A stretch of 64,000 bases of DNA, taken from Phoronis australis (taxonomy: Eukaryota; Phoronida; Phoronidae). The translations under genes were made by a program, and so were the position numbers. The notes beneath the pieces are model-generated. The model saw nothing but the letters and a program-made list of their open reading frames with translations. It did no database searches and had not been told where the DNA came from. The DNA is taken from positions 546,621 to 610,620 of the forward strand of contig NMRA01000023.1 of assembly GCA_002633005.1 (NCBI GenBank). The letters run 5' to 3'. Positions 1 through 12,400 of the stretch are shown here, in pieces. Each line of letters opens with the position of its first letter. Position 1 is the stretch's first letter.

Positions 1-213
1 CTGCTAACTATTTCCTGACACCAAAATTTGCAGCTGAGCAACAAAAAATTTCTAGACACCTGGCCCTTGGTATATAACTAGCAACAACCATGAGTAATCA
101 GAAGTAAACATTAGCCGCCAAAACCAGTCATACAACAAACAGGTAACTAGAGGTGATCAGTGAAAACTGAACAATAAACAAAAGACATGTAAAGAGACAG
201 AGGCCATGCTTAC
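1..213. other. partial intron 30, nothing recognised
   Basis: Start of the intron following the last visible Sbf exon. No exon, repeat or motif was recognised. Confidence 0.7.
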
Positions 214-465
214 ACTTTGCCTTGCCTCCACTACTGCGTAACGTGTTGACGGCGCGTGATAGTGGATTTCTACGAGCCGTGTTGGGGCTGGGAGGCAGGG
301 ACAGGGGGTCCCTGTCGCCCACGGGGAGCATGAGTGAGTCAAGACTGGACATTGAGCCGCGCACGGTCGCACTTAGCTTGCTACCTAGGGGTGTGCACGA
401 GACGATCGCGTGGAAGTACTTTTCTTGCTCGATGCTTGTCGACATTATCTCACCGCCCGTCGTGG
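214..465 (-). CDS. Sbf: Sbf exon 30 (variable loop of myotubularin-like domain)
   Basis: Phase 1 to 1, ~84 codons. Starts [20 protein letters not shown], where S-I-E-Q-E-K-Y is an SBF signature, then a low-complexity Ser/Pro-rich linker ([16 protein letters not shown]). Unusually GC-rich compared with the window. Donor GTAAGC at 213. The next exon, with the degenerate phosphatase core, lies beyond position 1. Confidence 0.92.
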
Positions 466-3400
466 CTGCAAGTAAACCCCACAAAAATATTAGATTGATG
501 GCGCAAGTGAAATGATACCAACTGCAGTGTAGTACTTGATGTGCGGCAAAATTTGAGACAGAAATAATTGCCAAATTTCGTCTATTCTCAAGTTTCAAAG
601 GTTGCAAAATTTCAAAAAAACATTGTTGGATGTTAGCTATGGTATAGAACGTATAAGAAATAAGGACAGAAAATTTTGCACAAAGTTGGCTCTGGACTTG
701 CTGACCAGCATCAATTTCAGCTGAGTTCTTGTTTTTTTAAAAAGCTGCACAGTGGCAGGTTAGCAAGGGCAAGCACCATTCTTGCTAGTATCAGATTGAT
801 TTTCTTTTTTGAAAAAGTGATCACTTATAAAGAAATATCACACCACCAACTCAGTTCTTAAAAAAATCATAGACCAGAATCAAATCTGATTTTTGGCCAT
901 ATATGGATTCAAAAGGATACTGAATAGCCAACAGTGAACAGACACCCCTTGACAAGAAGTGTTTTGAAAATTCGTACATTTCCTTTGACAGAGACGAATC
1001 GGGTCATACGCAGAAATAATAGGAATCTTGGCTCTTTACTTTGAACAATTTAGAGATTTATAGCAAGACAAATATCAGATGATTACTTGTAAATTAATTT
1101 AACCCACATTCATGTAAATTTTTTTAAGTGATATTTCACATTAATAGTTCTCTAACAAATTTACCCTAAATAACGCAAAGGTCTTTCCTACAGAGAAAAT
1201 TACATCAAATTCATGGGACACAAACCACCTCTAACAAAACCACAATCACGACAACAACCAATAACAACCGTACATCAAACTCACAAACCGGATCACCGCT
1301 TTGTACTCAGCGTTCATTCACACACAATAATTCCTGACCATTAAGTACATGACTGTACGTGACATCCATCAACGCTGTGTTCACACATGCTGATCACTTG
1401 CAAGAACACAAGGCTTCATGCTAAACCACCACACACATCTGACAGATCTCACAGGCTCCCATTCGTTCACCAGCCAGCAGTGAACACGTCCCAGCACCCA
1501 ACTTGAACTCACAAGAGGGTGCGTTGTGGTGGCTCTTCCAGATCCCCATCACCCCTCGGCTGTGGAAGCCACTGGCCCTCAGTAAGACCGCCTTGTTACG
1601 AGGATGTCGCCACGAGACCACGGGGAACCTACCACAATGTAACGGGCAGATTTCAAAAGCAGTAAACAACAACAAGTAAATAAAAACTCGTCATAGTTAT
1701 CTACCATACTGGAAAAACATTGTAAAGCTTGGTGAAGGGTATTTATTTGTGAACTGCCAGACACTTCTTAATCAGCACTACCTTCATTCTCAAATCACCA
1801 CGTTTACAATTGCATCAGTTAGTTCCAGTAAGACCTGCGTAGAGTTCAGTAACACTAGTGCCTAGTAAGAAAAGCAAGGTCTAGCCAGATTCAGCAATAC
1901 ATCATCGTGCCGCGAAACAGTTATTGAACTCGGCCATGTAACCACCTACCCTTGTTACCAAGATAATTTAAGATTTTAAAAAATTATTTAGCTTTAACTT
2001 GTTTTTAAAACACAAATACCAACTCCTTGGTGACCAATCCTCAAAAAGATCACCAGCAATCTCATAACTTTAAAATCAACTTTGCCTACTTTTAAATTTA
2101 ACTGTATTAAGATGTTAAATATCTTTTCTTTCCAAACTCAGAAGAAAACACTTTTAATGCGCAAGGAACAGGCCGAGCTTGGCTTTACAAAAACAAGTGG
2201 TCAAAATCACAAGTTAGTTCTTCTTGATGGAAGACAGGTCTACAAAACTCCAAACAGACGTTGAAAGATAATTTGATCTCGTGGCAACAATACCTGCAAA
2301 GATTTTGTTAAGCGTCGGCTGTTGGACTGGGTCAATTTTATTTTCAGTACGTCCAATCGCTTAATACGCTGTAGCCCAGACATATGCCCGATTCATTTCT
2401 TGGAATGGCGTAGACATAATTCATGCTCTTTGCCCTTCGTGCTTTGTCATGAACTTGACGATTCACGGCAAAGAATCAGTCCGTTCAAAAGTTTTTTGTT
2501 TTCTCAGCAGATTAATTTGGGCCAAAGTTTGGTCGCCATACTCCAATCTTATTGGGTGGTGCTTGTGCATTTCTCACGAATATTATTGGTTACTTTTGGT
2601 GCATTTCTCATGTCATCAGCCAATCGAAACTGAGCTCATCTTATTAATTTGTAAGGAGTTTCATTGGCTAATCCAATATCTACGATTACCCCTTGTGAAA
2701 AACTGCCATGCCGTTCACAAATCTTTACTGTGACAGCAGCAGTGCGCAACATTTGCATTTTCAGAAAAGTAATTTCAGCATTTCGGACAGCCAGTGTCGT
2801 CTGGTTCTTGTCGTAAGAAACGACATGCGCATTAGGCACATAGTAGTGAATATGTGTCGTCTGCCGTAAAAAGGCCTTAACAAGGCTGTGGACTATTTTT
2901 ACAAACCGAGATATGTTCCAGGTACAGACGTTGACCCAGATCCTGATGCGACAGATGATCAAATTATTGATCTGGATCGTGGTGATAATGAGGCTGTGAA
3001 CAAAATACAAATATGCGTGCAATGAGCGGTGAACTTTTCAATGTACTGGATTTTACCGACATCGGCATCTGAGTTCCTACAGTTCGCTCCTGAATTGAGA
3101 ATAGGTGCTTCTCAACAAGAAGAATGAGTTTGGAATAGCGTAAAAAATCAATCAAATATTGGTTTTAACTGTCCTTACTCTCCCATACACTAACATGGGA
3201 AACTCACATGAATTGGTGAGTGTAATCTACCTAATTACGTATTCAAGATTTTGGATGAAACTGTGACCTCGATGTTGTGCAACAATTCTGGTTGCACAAA
3301 GAGTTTTACCGTTGGCTGTACCAACTTCAGAACATTGAATTTTGACTGACATTGCAAGAATATTGACCATAAGAAAGCTGTAAGTGCAAGACATGAGCTT

Positions 3401-6400
3401 TGAAAAAAGATAGTTCGATTGTCGAGTCCGTGTGTGATTAAAAATTCGATTTGCTAACCAAAACACTTCCGACTGTCTACTTCATGGGAAGACAGGACAT
3501 TACTGCAGAAAAATTTACCTCTATGTTAGATTTTTGGGCGTAGTCAACATTGACATCACTTGTATGAAAGTCGCTATCTTTTTTATTCGAGAGTTTATGC
3601 ATACTGTTTCAAACACGTATGTGCAGACTTCATTTACCCTAGGGTTTTCCAATGCTGTGCAAACATACATTGTCAATTGGAGTTTCACATGCAAGACTTT
3701 TATGCACTTCAAGCAATTTGTACATGTCCCTGGACTTTAACTTTTATCACGAGCGCCCATTCTTAATGAAAATGGTATTTGGCCCATCAATGTCACATTC
3801 TAGATACATCGCTGGTGTGTTGATAAACAGGGGCTGGGAAATGGGCCAAGATTTTGAATTGAGCAGCAAAACCCCAATCAGCTTTAGGCAAACCATTCAA
3901 CAAAATTAGCACAGTTAAACTGTTTTCGCATGTTTATGTTTTTACTTGATATGAAAACCGTGTTTGAATTTGGAGTAACTAACTAACGTTATGTCCATGA
4001 CACTTTTATTTCCACTTGTGCCCTCGTATTATGGGATGGGTATACACACCACTGCATGGCGCCGAGGCAACTGGGGTATCGATGCAAAGCCAATGCTGGC
4101 AGGAACAAGCCGTGTTTGGTCTGAACTTTTGAAAAATTTGAACTCCCAGTTATAAATCCCACCTCTAGTGGCGATTTTTGTCTGGCTGATTTTCAAAATG
4201 TTCGGACAGATTTTGACACTTCAGGACAAATGTCCATGACCTAGAAAAAATAGCAAAATCTCTGTACCTGTACTGTCGGTGCGTCCGGGCAAACTTGCGA
4301 ATACTGTCGTCATTGACAGATTGAGGTACACAGAGCAAGGCCGGGTAACTGCAACAGAGGAGATAACCCAAACTAAAAAAGAGTCTACATACAAAAGGAG
4401 ACTTCTACAATGATTATCAAAATAAACTAGACAGATTTCGACAGAAGCCTGACACACTATGCCAAACTCAAACGAACTTCGTGCCAGAACAAATGGATAG
4501 TTAGTAGATCATTTGCCACAATGAAATAGCGACACCTGTTGAGATTTTGTGGACGTTTAGCGGGGACTGAAATGGATTCTAGTTGAAAAGAAAGGGAAAT
4601 TAAGTCACTTTTATCTGTTTCATAACTTTGTCGAATCTCCAGACATCATAACAGAAAATGTACAGCAATGCTTTTCAATCCCTGGATTTCAAGGTAAAAT
4701 ATTCAGCTTGTTGATAAGTATCTTTAAAACTTTATAATGTTTATGTATTCTTGTCATAACAAAGGAATAAAATCAAAATAAGAACTGGATACATTATTTG
4801 TAAGTAGTCAATCTACATTTTTGAAATTCAACTGAACTTTCTGACATTCAAGAATATTTCGAAAAAATTGTGAAACCTGTTTTCATGCTGGGCTTTCTGC
4901 ATTACTTCAGTAAAGTCTGGCGGATTTCTACTGAACTAGTCAACTTTTTTTGAAGAAAACTGCTGTATTTTATCACACCTAGGGAATTGCACAGGTTACA
5001 GAATGAAAAATCAAGCTTGTAATCNNNNNNNNNNNNNNNNNNNNNNNNNNNNNNNNNNNNNNTGGCTGGTTTGTTCGTGATGTCTGATCAGTTTCCGAGC
5101 CACTGGTAGGGATAACGAGTCAATCCGGCCGGCCGCGACGGGCCTGATCGGGCTCCGAGCCACTGGCCAGGATAACAAGTGTTTTGTGTTTAGAACTCAG
5201 AAAATCACAAACATAAACAACACACATCTAGGTTCTCCTGTCTGTATCTCACGGAAAATACTTCGAAATTATCTCCGAACACACTCCAAACTCCTGCTAC
5301 GGAGCTTATTGGCCTGCCGAACTTTGTAGGCTACGGTGTGTCCAAATACCAATAAATCCGTAACAGTGAAATAAAACAACACGTTTTTGTAAGAACTCGG
5401 TGTATTTTTAAGGGTTTTACATCGAAGTTTGATGATTTATTGGTGTTAAACGATGACTCCAAGCGATAAGCTGATACCAGTAACCCGTGTTGTGAACTGC
5501 TGAACAGAATGCGTGTGAAACCGATGACGTAACTGGATAATTTCAACACCTTCGTCTGCTGTCAGGTGTCAGGTAACGCAACCGCACGTGTCGTTATGGA
5601 GTAGAACTACTCTATCTAAATTGATACAAATTAGGTTGTTTTTTGGGTGGCATTCTCCTTTAACAAAACATGCCAAAACAGTACACAACTACAGCCATAT
5701 GTATCACTTTATCAACCAGCCCATATAGACCGAAATCTCTCACCTTCTGCAGACTGAATAGCTGGCATTCACTATCGTTATCCTAAATGGCTCCGTCCGA
5801 CTCCGACTGCTGTTGAGCGTGCCCAGACCCAGTCGCTGGTAGTCACGGTAACTGACCTTCTCCGATAACCTCTCTAGACTCTTGGGGTCAGCAGCGAATG
5901 AAACGGGTGTGTCAGCCTCGTCGATAACTGCAACCAAGTTGTGAACATGATAACAATATCAAAAACTTGTGAAACATTCATCCCATAACAGCAGAGTACA
6001 TATCGTAGTCATCCGGTCTGATGCCAAACTCGAAGAAACGCCCACCCCAAATATTACGAGCTATTCTTAATAACATCCCCGTTCAGTCATAAAAAATTCT
6101 GTTGTGGAGAACACTAAACCCAATAGACTGCTCCACTGAATGGCCACTCATGCTTGGCTTAAAGCTTATGCCAAATTTTATGTTTCTCAATTCTCTTGCC
6201 CAGTCAATTCACCTGAACAGAACAGTACCACGTGCTCATTCACCTCCCAAATTAAACTCAAACCATAACTAGCATATTTCTACTGAACTAAAAATACCAA
6301 TCCTTGGTCGTCTTCAAAAAAATTTTCAGCCTCAAGTAACAGTTTTCCTGGCCCTTAGCATCAACAGAAACATGATGTAAATGAACCAGCAAAAGGTCCA

Positions 6401-9400
6401 CATCTTGGTGTTTGTGTGCTCAAAACTAATGAGCAAACACAATGACCTAAACACTGTTCAATAATAAGCCACGTTGCTGTGTTAGCTCAAAGGAGAAGAA
6501 TGAACAAGATGTGGGTCTTTTGTCGGGCCATGAGCAAAGAAAACCGTAATTAACACTGAAAATTTCTCCCACACAACCAGGCATTTGTATTTTTACAAAA
6601 GCAACACCAAAATGTTAACTATCCTCTTTAAGGATGTTCTAGCTGATGTTGTGTCATTCTTGAACATCACATTCCCTGTGCTTCTAATGTAGCGTGCAGC
6701 TCAACTCAGATGGGAAATCAATTCAGAGTGTGATGTGGTAATGCAGGCATGTAACCTAATGTCCTGTATGGCTAGTGACGGTTAATGCAAAAATAGCCTA
6801 AATTGCAGCACAAATTAAAGTTTCATTGAGCACTGCACGGGCAGGTCAACATGGCCAACTTTAAAGTAAAATAAATAAGAATGAAGTGTTTTGTAAAGAC
6901 TAACGATAACAGTCATGAGCTGATTTCTGATCACAGTACAACTACAGAAAACAAGTCAGAGTTGATTAACCCTTCTTTCCAACCTTTTGGGATTATTACA
7001 GAGTTAAACCAAAATATTCAACACATGGCACTGTGTGAGCCAGGATGTACAAAGGAATAGCCATATTACTGTAACAGCGCTCAATATACCTTAAATACTT
7101 AGCTTACAAACACTGAGCAAGACAGCGATGTAATTCACAAAGCAGCTGAACAACGCGAAATACATAGCATTTCAATAACTGCACAGCAGATTGTAAGTGC
7201 TGTGCTAACACCACCTGGTGATAACCTCATCATGCTCTAAGCCTATAAACATATGATACGGATGATTGGCAAGTAGATATTATGTTGATATTACTTATTA
7301 TGTCTTTGTTTAAACAATGTCGAAGCTACAACACAAGAGTGTATGCAATTATGGCATAAAATTCACCAAGCTTGAATGGTCCTTACAGGCAAGTTTTTAC
7401 CAAGGAGGTAAAATGTACACAGCGTTATTAAGGCTTAGACAATATTATTCAAGCTTTTGGGGTCCACCTTATTCTAGGTTCGACTCTAAGCTTGCATAAC
7501 ACTGACCTAGCTACATGGCAGAAGTTTTAGTAGTACAGTATACCGTACGAGCTACATTGTTACACGTGAATAGGCCATGGGATCTGTTCATTTTCACGAC
7601 CATTGGGTAAGAAAACGAGCCTTGCTTGGTGACGGATCTCGCCAAAGGTAGCTTGAACTCTGTTGCTGATAAACAGTCTTATCCAAACTTGCACAGCCAT
7701 AGCTACAATGAGGCATTCCAAGCTTGGAATTCAATGTTGAAAAACGTGACAGTCCAAACAAGCTTATTCAAGATTTTTTGACAAGCCTGATTTACCTCTT
7801 TTTCAAGCTAATCAAAAACTTGTTAGTAAGCAAGCAACGAAATTCAAGCTTGGAGAAAAACATCAAAATAAAACCATGTACAATTACCCTTAACAAAGCC
7901 TGGTCAAATTTACAAATTTAGCCAAGTACTGCAGCTTGTCTATACTTAGAAAATCCAAGTGTAAAGAAAGCCATGCTAGATAAGAAGAACAACACCTTTC
8001 TACTGCTGAATGTCACCAAACTACAGTCAACATGACCGCACCACACCACCATGCACAAAAAGCCAACCCGCATAAACGTCTAAGTGAGAACTAAGTCTCC
8101 AACCCACGCACCATGCACGCAACCAACTTGAGCTAATAGCCCGTCCCGAAATACCAGTGCACCACTCAAGCTGTGCAGTATGTACCCACAATGCTACACA
8201 CCTGTCAGGTGCCTATCCTGGTGCTTCATGTACAACTAAACAGTGCCGTGCCAATCAATCTGTTGTATTACATATGTTACGACATGGGATATATTTATGC
8301 CAGTAAAATTTCACTGCTCATGATGAGTTGCATCCCTCACACTGCAAAGGCGAACAAGTTGGGCAAGGATGTCAAACTTCATTTATCAAGTCTCAGTACA
8401 TTTTGAAAGCTAGGGCAATCCCTGAATGCAATTTCCTACTGCAAAAGGTAAGACTGCGGTTCGGGACAGGGCTATTATTTTCGAAGATAAATTGGACATC
8501 GCTAAAGCTCCATCCATAGCCAATCCAAATGCCTAAAACGTGAGGCTCTGAATACAACCCCAACGACAGGTGCAACATGGCTGAAAATCCAAGCATTCAA
8601 CTTGAAAACAACTACGGGTTGTTAACCAACAGCTGAACTAGCTAAACAACGATTAGAGGCACAACACCAGCACAAACCCGAGGTGGTCTCTGATTCGTCA
8701 AACTCGAGCGAGAATTGGGCGGGGCCAGGACTCTGGCGAAAGCCGTCATCTGAAAAGAACAGGTAGCCACTGATCACCCCCTAAAGGAGCCTTGCTAGGG
8801 GTAGACACTATGCTCAAACACAGCACTCTGTTATAAAACCACAACGTTACTAATAATGAAGCTAGAAGGGAAGCCAAGAAGATAATGTTAGCCATATGTG
8901 AATGAATGGCTGCAATACAAGTAAAGAGTTAATAGAGCAGGTCACAAGCTTGCTAGTTCCACGGTTCACAACCAATTCTGTGTGGAAACGGTTTAAGACT
9001 CATGCAGCCCTTATTACATTAAGTCAAAATTGCAAACCACAAACTGGATAAACCAAGTCAGCAGAGATCCATCTTTCCATTGAGGCAATCAATGAACTCC
9101 ATTCAGTCCATGGTTTTAGAATTGCATAACCAGGAATGATAACTTCCCAGGATAATAAATCAAAGGGTTAAATCCCAAAACACGAACCAATGGTTTTCAA
9201 CGATGCTGTTGCAATATTATTGTAAACTGTCTTCCTAAACACAGGCATAGCATTTCAACAATGCAGGAATGAGTTTCCAAAGCAGGATATTCAAGTTAAT
9301 TCGATGATGTCCATGTCAACTGAATGTTATGTCCCTATACAAGTCCCTGGCTAGAAGCCAATTCACTATGATGTCCATGTCAACTCAAAGTTATGTCCCC

Positions 9401-12400
9401 ATACAAGTCCCTGGCTAGAATCCAATTCACTATGATGTCCATGTCAACTCAAAGTTATGTCCCCATACAAGTCCCTGGCTAGAAGCCAATTCACTATGAT
9501 GTCCATGTCAACTCAAAGTTATGTCCCCATAAGAGAATCTGGCTAGAAGCCAGTTGACTAAGACTGACCTCCTGACCAGAGCATGCCCATTAGCCATAAC
9601 ACTATATCAGCAAAGAGTCTGATTCAAGTGCAACAATAATTCTGCGTTAGTCCAAAAGATGACTCAGCTACCGTAGATACTGTATTATCTTCCTTATTTG
9701 GTGCAATCCCCTTATTTAGCACATCTAAAATTACACATATAGGCCAAAATTACAGTACTTTTTGCCATGCACAGATTACATCAAGGTTAGAGTTTCAATT
9801 CGTAAAAAAACATTTCTTTGGTCCAATATACTCCTGCTGTCCACCAGTTAATGTGCACATTACTTGAGTTTAACACCTAGTTTCAGAAAATCGGTAGAAA
9901 ATTACTGCAGAACTACTGAAATACCAAAATACAACCGGATCGTGGACACAAACTAGAAATCGTGGTCACACACACACACACATATATATTAGTACATATC
10001 GTGAAATAAACGTTTCTGCTGTGCTCACAAATACACCAAATCAGATTAAATTCCAAAGCATTCGCAAGGCAAAAGTGTCTGAATCAGCAAAGAAAAACAA
10101 GATGACAGGGGCATGCCAAAGAACAAAAGCCATGGTTAATTTTGTCAGTGCACAGAGAGTACTTCTTTGTGACAAGGATTAGAAACAGATTAGTCCCATC
10201 AAAATATCACAACTTTGACACACAGCACGACATAAACTTTTCAAAATTACAATGCACTTGTCATGTGTAACAAAAACCGGTTGAACAAAGAGGCTGGAGA
10301 ATTATATACCCAGCAACACGGAAAAATAGTTGTCTCAAAGCAAACATACCTCACAATTCCTCTGAGGCCGTTACTTATAACACTTCAGAGATCACCACGC
10401 CCATCACTGACATTTCCCAGAGGATACACTACCCATAGTTTCATATCACTCAGTCATTTAGTTGCTGTCATTTACAACTCAATAAAAGCTTCTCTCCCAC
10501 AACTTCCTGGAGGCTACTAGCAACACCCCTTATCACATTACTGACAGACCAGCTTTGACTCACCCGGTCACTAGCCCATCCTCTAAAGACCACTAGCTCC
10601 ACCCATAGAGTCCACTAACTCCACCCATAGAGGCCACTAGCTCCACAGCTTGTAGGCCAACAGTTCCACTCCATAGAGAACAATTGACCTATCGCAAACT
10701 CCGCCCTCTTGTGAAATGTTGACAAACAAACAATACGTTTTACTCGGAAACGTGTCGTTTGTCGGGTAAAATTGCGACTTGGAAACGACGGTGTGTCAAG
10801 AATGATGCGTTCTGATTGGTAAGTTAAGCCGTCTCTCAAAATCCAGGCGATGGGTCAATAGGTCCAACACCTATCACAGGACTGACAAGACCACCTTAGA
10901 CTCACTTGGCCATTAGCTCCCCCCTCCTACAGGCAACTAGCTCCACCTCCTTGGAGCCACTAGCTAAATCCACCTATCACATGAGTGACAGGTCACCAAT
11001 AGCTGACTTACTGGACAATGTGTCCTCATCATAAACACTGCTGGGTGGTCGACTACTGTCAAAGCTGTCTACTGAGAGTCGGTCTGACGAGACACTCTTG
11101 CGGTACATTTCAGGAGTCCGTGTGGGAAGCACGTACTTGTGCTTGCGTTGCTGTTTAGCAGGCATTAGACCGGCCTTGCGTGCGGTTCTGACTAGAGTTT
11201 TCTTGGCAAATCCCCTGCAACAAATACAACACAATTTATTCGCCAGACTTTAGATACTCTTAATGAAGCTACACAGCTGCTTTCTCATGTGAATGACTTT
11301 CGCTTATTCAGATCACAGGCAGTTGCGAAATTGTTCTCAAATTGTTACCAAAAGTCAAATTGCAGGTGATTTTCTGTGCTTGAGAATGGCCTCAAGCAGT
11401 AATGAACTGTCAGTTCTTTCCAAGGGAAACAACCACTAATCATCTGAATAAGGAACTAGTTGACACTAGTTTTACTGCTTCAGTGAGATGTCTCAATCGG
11501 ATCTTAGCTTCTTCGTCAGAACAGCATTTTATGTAGCCACTTTAAACATTTAACGACCACTTCAAGACAATCCCAGTATTTACCTCAGCAACACCTCTTA
11601 TGCGCCCCCTTCGGCCAGGCCTCCTCTCACCAATATTCCTTACTAAAATGTCTCACTTAGTCCCCTTGCATACAATCCAACAAAAATGTGCACAGAACAG
11701 ACTATGGGTAACTAACTGTTCAACATGTTCAACATTACAACCAAATGGAACCATGCATGAAAGAACATCCCAAGCACCAAAACAACAGATTTGTTATTAA
11801 TTTCCCAGTTTTACATGATTTCCCCAGAGTCTCCTACCAACCCCTCCTATTAACACTTCCTGGCACCCCAGTCTTTCCTCCTCTTACACCCCTCCTCTCA
11901 ACAACATTTCCCGTTACCACCAGTTCTCCTCCTACAAACCTCCCCCCTTAACCCACACCACACCACTTGTTAAAGCAAGGTTTTCTCCTACCAACCCCTC
12001 CTCATAACAACACTTCCTGTTACGCCGATGTTAACTCATCCTAAACCCCTCCTCTTTATCAACACCACTTGTTACCCCAGTCTTTCCTCCTACCAACCCC
12101 TCCACTTAACAACACTTCCTGTTACCTAAGTGTTCCCTGCTTCTCCTTGCTCTTGTGGTCGGGCACGGCCGCCACTATCTGTACCCCAGTAAAGGCAAAT
12201 GTCTGCAGTACAGTTTGCGGGTTGCGCAGCCGGTGGATGAGTTTACGGAAAACCTCCACATTCTCGGTACCCACCTCCTCATCGAATGCTACCTTCATCA
12301 GCTGTAGACAAAGAACAGACAAGTTCAAGTAGACCACTACATCTTACTTACAACAGCACAAGTCATAAGGAGTCGGACTAGATAACAATTTCTGGTTACG

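Larger units (their letters stand above)
4349..5743. other. Sbf intron 27 with a 38-base assembly gap
   Basis: Intron with N at 5025-5062. Just after the gap is an imperfect GC-rich 60-bp direct repeat (5086-5122 and 5146-5180). The remainder shows nothing recognisable. Confidence 0.7.
8750..11011. other. Sbf intron 25 (contains two tandem repeat regions)
   Basis: Holds the 64-bp array at 9306-9560, a short CA/TA microsatellite near 9966-9989, and the splice-donor-bearing repeats at 10540-11010. The rest is unassigned. Confidence 0.65.

Noticed and set aside
2636-3155. Minus-strand frames and an Asp-rich plus-strand stretch
   Set aside because: Protein-like patches, but no family recognised, no splice context, and interrupted on both sides.
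9966-9989. CA/TA microsatellite as a regulatory site
   Set aside because: Ordinary short simple repeat with no supporting context.
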